The position numbers and the translations under genes were made by a program. From Polyangium sp. 6x1 (GTDB lineage Bacteria > Myxococcota_A > Polyangia > Polyangiales > Polyangiaceae), in contig NZ_JARZHH010000001.1 in the NCBI RefSeq assembly GCF_029946515.1, forward strand, positions 372,001-436,000: a stretch of DNA of 64,000 nt, given 5' to 3'. Under the pieces are notes generated by a model that saw only the letters and a program-made list of their open reading frames with translations, ran no database searches and was not told the DNA's origin. Shown here in pieces: positions 1 through 9,164 of the stretch (positions are counted from its first letter, which is position 1; each line of letters begins with the position of its first letter).

Positions 1-1
1 C

Positions 2-1414
2 CATCGGCGCGGGCTCCTCGGGGCCGACCTCGCGCTCCGCGCGGCGCTCGTGCTCGCCGCGCCCGCGTCCGGCCTCCCGTACATCACCGTCGAGGAGCTG
101 CTCGGCGGCGCGCTGGGCGACGATGACGCCCGAGGTGCGTCGCCTCCCCTCCTGGGTCGCACGCTCCTCGCGCGAGGGACCGTCCGCCGCTTCCTCGGCC
201 GGCTGCCGGAGTCGACGGCCGATCTGGATCGCGCGCGCGTGCTCGGCGAATCGATCGGCGACCGCGCGCTGCTCGCCGAGGCGTTCGCGGGCCTCGGCAA
301 CACGCTGGCGGGCCTCGGCGACTGGGGACGCGCGCGCGCCTTCTTCGAGCGCGCCCTCGAAGCGTGCGCCGACCCGAAGCTCCGCGCGCGCCTGCTCGCG
401 ATGCACGCGAACAGCTTCGGCGGCACCGACGAATACGACCGCGCGATCCCGCTCTTCCGCCAGTGCATCGCGGAGTCCGATCGCGTTCGGGACGAGAACA
501 CCTCGGCCACGTCGCGCCTCGCGCTCGGGGTGATCCTGCTCGCCGCGGGTGACTTCGACGAGGCGGAGCGCCTGCTCGACGAAGCGCTCGAGGCCCACAC
601 GCGCATCGGCTCGCCGCACTGGGAGGGGATCGCGCTGTCGTACCTCGCGCGCTGCAAGCAGGAGACGGGTGATCTCCCCGCGGCCCTCACGCTCTACTCC
701 GACGCCTTGACCCGCCTCGACGCGGCGGGCGTGCGGCGTGCCCAGGCCGTCGCTTTGTACCAGTTCGCGACCGCGCTCATCGAGGCGGGCGAGCTCTCCG
801 CCGCCGGCAAGCACCTGCGCGCCGCGTTGCCTCTCGCGCGCGAGAACTGCGGCGAATACGAGGGCGTCGTGCTCGCCGCGCAGGGCGTGGTCGCCGCGCG
901 GCGCGGCGCGGCCGGCGACGCGGCCATGCTCTATCGGCGCGCCGAAGCGTCGCTCCGCGCCTACCCCAAGCCGATGTTCCTCGCGGCGGTGCGTGTGCTG
1001 CTCGGCGAGGCGCCGCCCGCCGCGTTCGCGGGTTGCTCCGAGGTGCGCCTCGCCCTGCGCCTGCGGAGCCCGGCCTCGGCGCCGCACACCACGCCGCCGC
1101 TCCTCCTCGCGCGCGACGGGAGCTGGTTTCGTGCGCCTGGCAGCGACGCATCCATCCCGCTCGATCGACGCAAGGCGATCCGCGGCGTGCTGCGGGCCCT
1201 CGCGCGACAGCGGGAGGAGCGCCCCGGCGAGGCCGCGTCGGTCGCGGCGCTCATCGAGGCGGGATGGCCTGGCGAACGGATCCTCGCTTCCGCCGGCGCC
1301 GAGCGCGTCTACGCCGCCGTGGCGACGCTGCGCCGCCTGGGCTTGCAGGGCGTGATCCAGCAGAAGGCGGGCGGCTACCTGCTCTCGCCCGAGTACCCCG
1401 TGGTCCTGAGCTGA
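2..1414 (+). CDS. TPR-repeat protein with C-terminal winged-helix domain (5' truncated)
   Basis: The reading frame is open to the left edge of the window, so the start lies outside and only the C-terminal 470 or so codons are seen. Most of it is Ala/Leu-rich helix pairs of tetratricopeptide type, for example AEAFAGLGNTLAGLGDWGRA and ALGVILLAAGDFDEAERLLD. The last 80 residues (RKAIRGVLRALARQ, then LIEAGWPGERI, RVYAAVATLRRLGL and GGYLL) look like a winged-helix DNA-binding domain of OmpR/SARP type. Such tails are common in myxobacterial kinases or ATPases with TPR sensors, so a large regulator is likely. The upstream catalytic domain cannot be seen. Confidence 0.75.
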   Translation, partial: HRRGLLGADLALRAALVLAAPASGLPYITVEELLGGALGDDDARGASPPLLGRTLLARGTVRRFLGRLPESTADLDRARVLGESIGDRALLAEAFAGLGNTLAGLGDWGRARAFFERALEACADPKLRARLLAMHANSFGGTDEYDRAIPLFRQCIAESDRVRDENTSATSRLALGVILLAAGDFDEAERLLDEALEAHTRIGSPHWEGIALSYLARCKQETGDLPAALTLYSDALTRLDAAGVRRAQAVALYQFATALIEAGELSAAGKHLRAALPLARENCGEYEGVVLAAQGVVAARRGAAGDAAMLYRRAEASLRAYPKPMFLAAVRVLLGEAPPAAFAGCSEVRLALRLRSPASAPHTTPPLLLARDGSWFRAPGSDASIPLDRRKAIRGVLRALARQREERPGEAASVAALIEAGWPGERILASAGAERVYAAVATLRRLGLQGVIQQKAGGYLLSPEYPVVLS

Positions 1415-1511
1415 GTCCGGCCGGCGCGCTGCCTTTCAACAAACTTTCAACGCGATGCCGCAAGCGTCGGGGCCATGGTTTCAGCGCAGGCTTAACGACG
1501 AGGTCATGACC

Positions 1512-3764
1512 ATGATTCGCAAGCTTATTTTTGCCACGGTCGGCTGCGCGATGGTGCTCCTCGCTGGCTGCTCCGACGACGTCCCGCCCGCGCCGAACAA
1601 CGGCACCGGCGGGAGCGGCGGCGCGGGCGGCAACGGCGGGCAGGGCGGAGAGGGCGGTTGCACCACGCTCGACGTCTCGCTCACGCAGATCTACCGCTTC
1701 ACAGACGCCTACTTCTCCGTGCAGGCGCAGGTATCGCCCGGCGTTCCCGACGCGTACCAGACGCAAGCCATCCTCGAGATCTACAACGAGTGGGCCTCGC
1801 CGAACTTGCCGCCGCTCGTGCCGGGCACCTTCGATCTCGCGGCCGCGCCGAACGATCGCTACGGAAGCTGCCAGCACTGCGTCACGGTAATCACGCCGGA
1901 CGGGAGCGAGATCCCGACGCGCACGTACTTCCAGACGAGCGGCACGATCGAGCTCACGAAGCTCGATGCGAACGATCCGAGCATCGCCGCCGGCAAGATC
2001 ACGGACGTCACGCTCTCCGAGGTCACGCGCAAGGAGGACGGGACGTGGGAAGCCGTGCCCGGGGGCGGCTGCTTCACGATCCCCTCGTGGTCGTTCGACA
2101 CGACGCCCGTCGACGGCATCCCCTGCGAGAAGGCCGAGGACTGCGGCAACACCGCGCGCCAGGTCTGTTCTCCGAAGACGAACACCTGCACGCCCTACGA
2201 GTGCCTCTTCACGTTCGACGTCGTGTGCCCCGACGGCGAGCAGTGCCTCGCGCAGGTGCCCAGCGAGAACTCGATCGGTGCTTGTTACAAGGCGTGCACG
2301 CCGCTCGCCTCGGGCGCGTGTCCCGAGGGCGAAGCGTGCATCGCGATCGACCCCGTCCAGAACTACGGCGTCTGCCGACCGACGGGCGAAGGCGCGCCCG
2401 GCGAGGCGTGCAGTGGGCCCGACATCTCGACGGGCTGCGAGGCGGGCAGCCTGTGCGCGGGCGTGCCCGCCGCGTGCGAGCAGACCTGCGCGTACCTCAC
2501 GCCCGACCCTGGATGCCCCGAAGGCCGCGTCTGCGGCATGTCGAACGTGTGCCTCGCGCCCGAGAGCGGCGATCCGGCCCCGATCGACGGCGCGTGCCAG
2601 CCGAGCTGGGTGCCGTACCGCGGCTGCGGCTCCGACGGCGAGGCGTTCCGCGGCCTCTGCATGAGCCTCTATCCCGAAGAGCCGATCGAGCATTGCGAGC
2701 GCATCTGCCGCACGGCCGACGACGACTGCCCCGCGGGGGAGTACTGCGCGGGCCTCTTCTCGAACACGAACGTCGGCATTTGCTGGACGATCCCGGTCTG
2801 CGGCGACGGCGTGCTCGACCCGCTCAACGAGATCTGCGACGACGGCAACACCATGTCGGGCGATGGATGCTCGGCCGATTGCGACACGGCCGAGTTCGAC
2901 GTCCTCTGCAAGCTCGCCGAACCGCTCGCGCTCGACGTCGACATCCAGGGCACGACGGAAGGCGCGCCCACCGGTTATGGCGGGAGCTGCGAGCTCTACA
3001 TCGTCGTGCCTTCGAAGACGTTCACCTTCGACGTGCCGGGGCCGGGGCGCCTCTCGCTCAGCCTCACCTCGAATGCGGACCTCGATTTGCTCGTGCTCGG
3101 CGATTGCGCCGATCCGAACGGCAGCGAGCTCGCTTGCAAGAGCACGGCTGCCTCGCCCGAGCTGCTCGACTTCGACTTCGCGGCCACGCCGAGCGGCCCC
3201 GTGATGATCGTCGTCCGTGGCAATACGATGAAGGACGCGGGCCCGTTCACGCTGCACGCGACGTTCACGCCGGCGGTCTGCGGCGACGGCGTCGCCGTCG
3301 GGCCCGAGGCTTGCGACGACGGCAACACGATGCAGGACGTCGGCTTCTGCTCGGCCGATTGCCTCAGCCCTGACTGGCCTGCGGCCTGCGGAGCCCTCGC
3401 GATGCTCTCCACGTCGTCGCCCAACGTCGGCGACACGGCGAGCGCGCCGAACCTGAACAATGCCGACGGGTATTGCACCTACACCACCGGCGGCGAGGTC
3501 ATGTACCGCTACGTCGCGCCGAAGGACGGGACGCTCACGCTGCACCTCGCCGAAACGGACGCGAATTACGCGCTCTATGTGATCGACGGCTGCGGCGCCG
3601 CCACGGAGGCCACGACCCTCGCGTGCTCGAATGCGGGCTGGCCGCCGGAGAGCGCGGAGGACCTCGCGGTGCCTCTCGTCGCGGGGCACGAGGTGACCGT
3701 GGTCGTCGACACGATTCCGCAAAGCAAAGGCGGCCCGTTCAGCCTCGAGGCGACCTTCCAGTAA
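1512..3764 (+). CDS. Large Cys-rich DUF4215-repeat lipoprotein
   Basis: About 750 residues. I chose the ATG at 1512 over 1455 or 1506 because a GACGAGG ribosome binding site lies 8 nt upstream and the protein then opens with a short signal peptide ending in the lipobox LLAGC (Cys20). A Gly/Asn/Gln-rich linker follows. The middle (about residues 210-430) has many CPEGExC-like cysteine pairs. Two DUF4215 (myxococcus cysteine-rich) repeats are visible, CGDGVLDPLNEICDDGN and CGDGVAVGPEACDDGN, each followed by a beta-rich segment resembling a pre-peptidase (PPC) sandwich. It is probably an outer-membrane surface lipoprotein with an adhesive or structural role; no enzyme motif was seen. Confidence 0.85.
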   Translation: MIRKLIFATVGCAMVLLAGCSDDVPPAPNNGTGGSGGAGGNGGQGGEGGCTTLDVSLTQIYRFTDAYFSVQAQVSPGVPDAYQTQAILEIYNEWASPNLPPLVPGTFDLAAAPNDRYGSCQHCVTVITPDGSEIPTRTYFQTSGTIELTKLDANDPSIAAGKITDVTLSEVTRKEDGTWEAVPGGGCFTIPSWSFDTTPVDGIPCEKAEDCGNTARQVCSPKTNTCTPYECLFTFDVVCPDGEQCLAQVPSENSIGACYKACTPLASGACPEGEACIAIDPVQNYGVCRPTGEGAPGEACSGPDISTGCEAGSLCAGVPAACEQTCAYLTPDPGCPEGRVCGMSNVCLAPESGDPAPIDGACQPSWVPYRGCGSDGEAFRGLCMSLYPEEPIEHCERICRTADDDCPAGEYCAGLFSNTNVGICWTIPVCGDGVLDPLNEICDDGNTMSGDGCSADCDTAEFDVLCKLAEPLALDVDIQGTTEGAPTGYGGSCELYIVVPSKTFTFDVPGPGRLSLSLTSNADLDLLVLGDCADPNGSELACKSTAASPELLDFDFAATPSGPVMIVVRGNTMKDAGPFTLHATFTPAVCGDGVAVGPEACDDGNTMQDVGFCSADCLSPDWPAACGALAMLSTSSPNVGDTASAPNLNNADGYCTYTTGGEVMYRYVAPKDGTLTLHLAETDANYALYVIDGCGAATEATTLACSNAGWPPESAEDLAVPLVAGHEVTVVVDTIPQSKGGPFSLEATFQ

Positions 3765-3802
3765 GGTCCCACGACGACGCGTTCGCCCTCCCTCTCCCGC
3801 CC

Positions 3803-3852
3803 TGTCACGGTGCGCTGTCACGTCCGCGTGACACTGTCACGGCCCCGTGACG
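3803..3852. promoter_or_regulatory. Tandem 18-bp palindromes, candidate operator
   Basis: Two adjacent inverted repeats with heptamer arms: TGTCACG-N4-CGTGACA at 3816-3833 and TGTCACG-N4-CGTGACG at 3835-3852, one base apart. An extra TGTCACG half-site lies at 3803-3809. They are between the Cys-rich lipoprotein and the GYF-domain gene, about 90 bp before the latter's start. The arrangement suggests a dimeric regulator binding cooperatively. Which regulator is unknown. Confidence 0.45.
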
Positions 3853-3943
3853 CCCTCCCCGCCACATCTCGCAGTTTTTCGCGCAAAAAGTCGCTGGCGA
3901 GCTTCTTGCCAGTGTACCCTCCCGCATCGAATGCGAGGACACC

Positions 3944-4363
3944 ATGCGCTACTACGTGACCATCCAGAGCGGGGACGAGAAGGGGCCGTACGAGGAGAAC
4001 GAGGTGCGCGCCTGGCTCGCTGCTGGCACCATGCCGAGGACCGCGCCGACGCGCGCCGAAAACGAAGCCACCACCCGTCCTGCCTGGGAGGTTTTTCCCG
4101 GCGTGGCGCCGTCGCTGCAAATCGCTGCGAATGAAATCGCCCTCGTCGAGGACAACCCGCTGCCCGTGGGGAGCTTCTGGCTGGGGTTTCTTTTTGCCGG
4201 GTTCTGCCAGATCATTGCCCTCCTTTACTTGCTCTTCGGCACGGCCATCGCCTCGGAGACCCGTCGCGGCATCAAAATGGGCCTGATCATCCAGTTTGTC
4301 ATCTTTCCGCTCATTGGCTTGTTCTTCTGGTCGCTGAAGATCATCGCGACCGGCGAACCCTGA
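3944..4363 (+). CDS. GYF-domain membrane protein
   Basis: 139 residues. The first 55 match the bacterial GYF_2 pattern: RYYVTIQSGDEKGPYEENEV, then a short acidic/basic stretch and PAWEVFPG. In known proteins this small fold binds proline-rich peptides or acts as a sensor. Two hydrophobic segments follow (about residues 76-98 and 107-127, the second with IQFVIFPLIGLFFW), so the C-terminal half is in the membrane. The start has GAGGAC just upstream. It stands alone on the plus strand behind the tandem palindromes. The role is unknown. Confidence 0.75.
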   Translation: MRYYVTIQSGDEKGPYEENEVRAWLAAGTMPRTAPTRAENEATTRPAWEVFPGVAPSLQIAANEIALVEDNPLPVGSFWLGFLFAGFCQIIALLYLLFGTAIASETRRGIKMGLIIQFVIFPLIGLFFWSLKIIATGEP

Positions 4364-4624
4364 CCGCTCCTCCGATCTCGAAACGCCCCGCGCCCCGTTT
4401 CCCCGAGGGCACGAGCACCGCCCCCCCGCCGACGCCCGTGAGCCCCTCTCGCGGGCCGCGTCCCCCCCGCCGCACGCCCGGTCCCTCGCATGTCTCCTCG
4501 GGCCGCGCAGCGTGTTCTACCCCACCACAACGCCCACCCACGCGGCACGATTCACGCCGTCTACATCACAATTTTGCATGCATGTGCCACCCATCTCACC
4601 CAAACACAGAAAATGCACTTGACT
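4364..4624. other. Intergenic region before the myxochelin operon
   Basis: No credible gene. The first 190 bp are C-rich. From about 4560 the base composition turns AT-rich, which is unusual here and fits a promoter. A TTGACT hexamer at 4619-4624 could be a -35 box directly before the Fur-like site, but I could not recognise a good -10 hexamer. Confidence 0.5.
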
Positions 4625-4641
4625 TTGAACATCATTTTCAA
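4625..4641. promoter_or_regulatory. Fur-like site upstream of mxcG
   Basis: TTGAA-N7-TTCAA forms a 17-bp inverted repeat. Read on the minus strand (TGAAAATGATGTTCA) it agrees with the E. coli Fur consensus at 12 of 15 positions by my own alignment. It lies about 120 bp before the mxcG start and directly after a TTGACT hexamer. Iron control of this operon is expected for a siderophore locus. The site is weaker than the one at 22754. Confidence 0.55.
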
Positions 4642-4759
4642 CAAATGTGGGGACGGTTCGCCTAAGGAAGTGTGCAAGCCAACATGATCGAACGAGTCGG
4701 TCGAACCCGTCTCCATGGCGGGCACATCGTCGCGGGGCCGCCCGCGGGAGGGGCGTGCA

Positions 4760-7700
4760 ATGCCTGAGCCCTCGCATGCCGGCTGGCCTCTCTCGGCTGC
4801 GCAGCACGGGATCTGGCTCGGCCAGGAGCTCGACCCGACGCTCCCGATCTACAACGCCGGCGAATGCATCGAGATTTGCGGACCGCTTGATCCGGCCATC
4901 TTCGAGGCCTCCCTGCGTCAGACGATCACGGAGGCCGAGGCGCTGCACATGCGCCTCGTCGTGGCGGAGGATGGCCCCCGACAGCTCCTCGCTCCTTCTT
5001 TGGATTGGCCGCTGCACCGGATCGACGTCGCTCGAGAGGCCGATCCGTGGGCATTCGTGGACGCCTGGATGCGGGCGGACCTCGAAAAACCCGTCGATCT
5101 CCGCCGCGGGCCGCTCTTTGCGGAGGCTCTTTTCACGGCCGGCCCCGAGCGAACCTATTGGTATCAGCGGGCCCACCACATCGCGCTCGACGGCTTTGGA
5201 TTCTCGCTCGTCGCGCGCCGCGTCGCGGAGCTTTATACCGCCCGGATCGAGGGCCGCGCCGGCGCCGGCGCGCCATTCGGCTCGCTTCTCCGGGTCGTCG
5301 AGGAAGACCTCGCCTACCGCGCGTCCCCTGCTTACGAGCGCGACCGCGCCTTCTGGATGCAACGCTTCGCGGATCGCCCCGCACCCGTGAGCCTCGGCGC
5401 TCGCGCCGCGATGGTCTCTCGCAGCGCATTACGGAAAACCACCTCGCTCTCGCCCTCCACGATGGAGCGAATGCAAGCGGTGGCGCGTGGCGCGGGCGCG
5501 AGCTGGCCCGACGTGATCGTCGCGGCCATGGCGGCGTATACGCACGGCCTCACCGGCGCGCCGGAGATCGTCCTCGGTCTCCCGGTCATGGGCCGCCTCG
5601 GCTCCGTCTCCCTGCGTATCCCGAGCATGGTGATGAACATCGTCCCGCTGCGCGTCGCTGTCTCGAAAGAAACGAGCCTCTCCGGGCTCGTCCGAGCGGT
5701 CGCCGAGGAGATGCGCGCGCTAAGGCCGCATCTGCGCTACCGCTACGAGCAGCTTCGCCGGGATCTCAAGCTCATCGGCGGGGCTCGGCGGCTCTTCGGC
5801 CCGGTCGTGAACATCATGCCGTTCGATTACGACCTGCGCTTCGCCGGCCACCGCGCCATCGCGCACAACATCTCCGCCGGGCCGGTCGAAGACCTCGCGA
5901 TGAACGTGTACGCGAGGTCGGACGGCCGTGGTCCTCGCCTCGATTTCGACGCCAACCCGGATTGTTACACCACCGAGGAGCTCGCGGCGCACCAAACGCG
6001 ATTCCTCGATTTTCTCGAGGCATCCCTGTCCGCGCCCGCGCAGCCGTTCGCCGAATTCGCGATCCTCGGCGCCGCGGCGTCGACATCCCCCAATGCAGCT
6101 CTGCGCCCCGGCGAGGTCCTCGACGGTGGGCCGTTGCCTGCCCCGGCGCGCGACGTCGTCGAACAGATCCTGGAGCACGCGCGCGAAATGCCCACCGCGA
6201 TCGCCCTGGAGCACGGCTCGCGGCGAATGACGTATGGCGAGCTCGTCCTCGCGGCCCGTCGGCTCTCGGCCCGCCTCGTGGCCCTCGGCGCCAAACCCGG
6301 CACGCTCGTCGCGCTCCTCTTGCCTCGCAGCGTCGAGGCCATCACGGCCATTCTCGCCGCGTTGTTCGCCGGCGCCGGATACCTGCCGCTCGATCCCCAG
6401 GGGCCCAGCGGCAGGACAGAGTCGATCCTCGCGGACGCCGGCCCCACGTTGCTCGTCACGATATCGCCGTACGCCGAGCAAGCGAGGCGTTCGACGCAAG
6501 CCCACGTCCTTGTGCTGGACGAAGAGGCCCTCTCGGATGCGCTCGAAGACCCGATCCGCGAGGGCGACGAGCATCCGGCGTACGTGATCTACACCTCCGG
6601 CTCGACGGGCCGCCCCAATGGTGTCGTGATCAGCCGCGCTGCGCTCTCGCACTTCGTGGCCGGCGCCGCGGCTCGTTATGGGTTTCGCCGGGACGACCGG
6701 GTGCTCCAGTTCGCGCCGCTGCATTTCGATGCGAGCGTGGAGGAAATTTTTCTGACCCTGTGCATGGGCGGCACGCTCCTCTTGCGCACGGAGGAAATGC
6801 TGCAGTCCGTGCTCCGCCTGCTCGACGCTTGCGCCGAGCACGCGATCACCGTGCTCGACCTGCCCACCGCCTTCTGGCACGAGGTGGCCTACAGCCTCTC
6901 GACCGGCGCGGCTCCCCTTCCCCCGAGCGTCCGCATCGTCATCATTGGCGGGGAGGCCGCGCTCCCGGAGCGGGTCGCGCGCTTCCGTCGCTCCGTCGGG
7001 CCCACGGTCCAATTGTTCAATACGTACGGCCCCACGGAAACGACCGTCGTGGCCACGTGCGCCACGCTATGCGGCGGCGAATCCTCGCCCGAGAGCGACG
7101 CGGAGGTCCCGATCGGCACGCCGCTGCCCGGCGTCCGCGCGGCCGTCGTCGGCGCGGACGGGCGGCTCGTCGCGCGGGGCGCCGTGGGGGAGCTCCATTT
7201 GATGGGTGGCGGGCTCGGCACGGGGTATCTCGGGCAGCCGGAGCTCTCGGCCGCGCGGTTCCGGCCCCTCGAAGCCTTGCCCGATCGGCCGCGTGCTTAT
7301 CGCACCGGGGACCTCGTCCGGCAGAATGACGCGGGCGACCTCGTCTTCGTCGGCCGCGTCGACGAGGAGCTCAAGATCAGCGGGCACCGCGTCGATCCGG
7401 GCGAAATCGAGACCGTATTGCTTCGTTTCCCCGGCGTGCGCGAGGTCGCGGTGGTGGGGTCCGTCCTGCCGGGTGGAATCAAGCGCCTCGCCGCGCACAT
7501 CGTGGCCGACGCTCCCTTGCCCGCCCCGGCCGCGCTCCGGAGGCACGCGCAATCGGCATTGCCTCCTGCCTCCGTCCCTTCGGCGTTCCTGTTCACGGAT
7601 CGATTGCCGCGCACCAGCACGGGCAAGATCGACCGGGCCGTCCTGCGCGACGCGAAAATCCCCACCTCGACCGAGTCGGCCGTCGCGACGACGGACCTCG

Positions 7701-9130
7701 AAAAGGTCGTGATGACGGTCTGGGAGCAAATCCTCGGGGTTTGCGACCTCTCCGTGGAGGACGATTTCTTCGAGCGCGGCGGGCAATCGCTGCAAACCAT
7801 CCAGGTCGCCACACGCCTCGGGGTCATGCTCGGGCGCGAGATCCCCGTCGCGATGGTGTTTCGACACCCGACGATCGCGGAGCTCTCGCGCGCCCTCGAG
7901 CAGGCCGGGGGCGTCACGAAGGCCTCCGCGGGGCTCACGGACGCCATGCTAGCCGACGCCGTGCTCCCGGCGGACATCGTCCCTCCCGCGCTCGTGCCCG
8001 CGGTGCATGCGCCGCCCCGGCAGGTCGTATTGACGGGCGCGACGGGGTTCGTCGGCGTGCATCTCCTGCATGCGCTCTTGAAACGAACGGATGCACGCGT
8101 GGTTTGTCTGGTACGTGCCGCGGACGAGAAGCAAGCGGCCGATCGGCTCCGCGCCGCCCTGGAAAAGCAGCGCTTGCCTGCGGCGCATTTCGAGGATCGC
8201 GTGGTGGCCGTCCCCGCCGACCTCGCCTTGCCCCGCCTCGGCCTCCGGGACGAGACGTGGGATCGCCTGGCCGCGGAGTGCGACGCGATCTATCACGACG
8301 CCGCGATCGTCAGCCTCGTACGCGATTACCGCAGCATGCGCGCGGTGAACGTCCTCGGGACACGCGAGGTCTTGCGTCTCGCCGCCGCGGCGCGCCCGAA
8401 GCCCGTGCACCACGTGTCCACGCTGGCCGTGGCGCCATCGATATCGAAGAGCCCCGAGGTCCCCGAGGCGTTCGTCCCGCCGCACCCGGAGCTCGGCGAC
8501 GGCTACAAGCAAAGCAAATGGATCGCCGAGCGCCTCGCGGAGCAAGCGGGCGAGCGAGGATTGCCGGTCGCCGTGTATCGCCTCGGTCGCGTCGTCGGCG
8601 CGCCCGAGACGGGGATCGTCAACGAGCAGGACCTCGTCTTCCGGCTCCTGCTCGCCGGCATCCCCGCGGGGGCCTTGCCCGATCTCGACGTCGCGGAAAC
8701 GTGGACGCCCGTCGATTACGTGGCTCGCGCCATTGTGGAGCTCTCGCTCACCCGCCCGCCGCGCGGCGCGGTGTACAACGTGGCCCCCGCGCCCGACGTC
8801 CGGCTGAGGGACGTGTTCCGCTGGGTCCACGAATACGGCTACGCCGTCGAGACCTGCTCCGTCCCCGCCTTCCGCGCGCGCCTTGGAAATGGCGCCGGCG
8901 CCGCCGAGAGCGCCACGCTCGCCTTCTTCGACCTTCAGGCCGACGCCGGAGAGCAACCGCAAAGCTTCGGCCTGGGGCGCGTGCGTTGTGACAACCTGAT
9001 CCGCGACCTGTCCGAAAGCGGAATCGATTGCCCCGCCGTCGATCGGTCGCTCGTGTTTCGTTATCTGGATCATTGCGTCGAGACCGGCAAGCTGCCGCGG
9101 CCGTCGAGCCGGCGAGAAGGCCGCGCCTGA
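4760..9130 (+). CDS. mxcG: Myxochelin NRPS (C-A-T-reductase), MxcG
   Basis: 1456 residues. I chose the ATG at 4760 over 4715 because GGGAGGGG lies 5 nt upstream and the protein then begins directly with the condensation domain. The order is condensation (HHIALDG, about residue 139), adenylation (YTSGSTG at about 610, NTYGPTE at about 753, YRTGDL, then LPRTSTGKID), thiolation (GGQSL, about 1007) and a terminal NAD(P)H reductase (TGATGFVG at about 1092, YKQSK at about 1248). This is the known MxcG layout. Lysine is loaded and acylated on both amino groups with 2,3-dihydroxybenzoate, then released reductively as an aldehyde or alcohol. The FDASVEEIF core gives D-A-E as the first specificity residues, compatible with lysine. 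First gene of the plus-strand operon. Confidence 0.95.
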   Translation: MPEPSHAGWPLSAAQHGIWLGQELDPTLPIYNAGECIEICGPLDPAIFEASLRQTITEAEALHMRLVVAEDGPRQLLAPSLDWPLHRIDVAREADPWAFVDAWMRADLEKPVDLRRGPLFAEALFTAGPERTYWYQRAHHIALDGFGFSLVARRVAELYTARIEGRAGAGAPFGSLLRVVEEDLAYRASPAYERDRAFWMQRFADRPAPVSLGARAAMVSRSALRKTTSLSPSTMERMQAVARGAGASWPDVIVAAMAAYTHGLTGAPEIVLGLPVMGRLGSVSLRIPSMVMNIVPLRVAVSKETSLSGLVRAVAEEMRALRPHLRYRYEQLRRDLKLIGGARRLFGPVVNIMPFDYDLRFAGHRAIAHNISAGPVEDLAMNVYARSDGRGPRLDFDANPDCYTTEELAAHQTRFLDFLEASLSAPAQPFAEFAILGAAASTSPNAALRPGEVLDGGPLPAPARDVVEQILEHAREMPTAIALEHGSRRMTYGELVLAARRLSARLVALGAKPGTLVALLLPRSVEAITAILAALFAGAGYLPLDPQGPSGRTESILADAGPTLLVTISPYAEQARRSTQAHVLVLDEEALSDALEDPIREGDEHPAYVIYTSGSTGRPNGVVISRAALSHFVAGAAARYGFRRDDRVLQFAPLHFDASVEEIFLTLCMGGTLLLRTEEMLQSVLRLLDACAEHAITVLDLPTAFWHEVAYSLSTGAAPLPPSVRIVIIGGEAALPERVARFRRSVGPTVQLFNTYGPTETTVVATCATLCGGESSPESDAEVPIGTPLPGVRAAVVGADGRLVARGAVGELHLMGGGLGTGYLGQPELSAARFRPLEALPDRPRAYRTGDLVRQNDAGDLVFVGRVDEELKISGHRVDPGEIETVLLRFPGVREVAVVGSVLPGGIKRLAAHIVADAPLPAPAALRRHAQSALPPASVPSAFLFTDRLPRTSTGKIDRAVLRDAKIPTSTESAVATTDLEKVVMTVWEQILGVCDLSVEDDFFERGGQSLQTIQVATRLGVMLGREIPVAMVFRHPTIAELSRALEQAGGVTKASAGLTDAMLADAVLPADIVPPALVPAVHAPPRQVVLTGATGFVGVHLLHALLKRTDARVVCLVRAADEKQAADRLRAALEKQRLPAAHFEDRVVAVPADLALPRLGLRDETWDRLAAECDAIYHDAAIVSLVRDYRSMRAVNVLGTREVLRLAAAARPKPVHHVSTLAVAPSISKSPEVPEAFVPPHPELGDGYKQSKWIAERLAEQAGERGLPVAVYRLGRVVGAPETGIVNEQDLVFRLLLAGIPAGALPDLDVAETWTPVDYVARAIVELSLTRPPRGAVYNVAPAPDVRLRDVFRWVHEYGYAVETCSVPAFRARLGNGAGAAESATLAFFDLQADAGEQPQSFGLGRVRCDNLIRDLSESGIDCPAVDRSLVFRYLDHCVETGKLPRPSSRREGRA

Positions 9131-9164
9131 AGCGACGCTCCACCCGAACCAAAGGAAATCGCCC

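Noticed and set aside
1251..3821. 856-codon open frame on the minus strand opposite the Cys-rich lipoprotein
   Set aside because: It is Arg/Ala/Val-rich with no domain. The plus-strand frame has a signal peptide, ribosome binding site and DUF4215 repeats. Long antisense frames are normal at this GC content.
4380..4405. GAAACG...CGTTTC inverted repeat after the GYF gene as a terminator
   Set aside because: The stem is only 6 bp, the centre is unpaired C-rich sequence and no T-run follows.
5720..7012. 430-codon minus-strand frame inside mxcG
   Set aside because: It is antisense to the condensation and adenylation domains, is Arg-rich and has no known motif.
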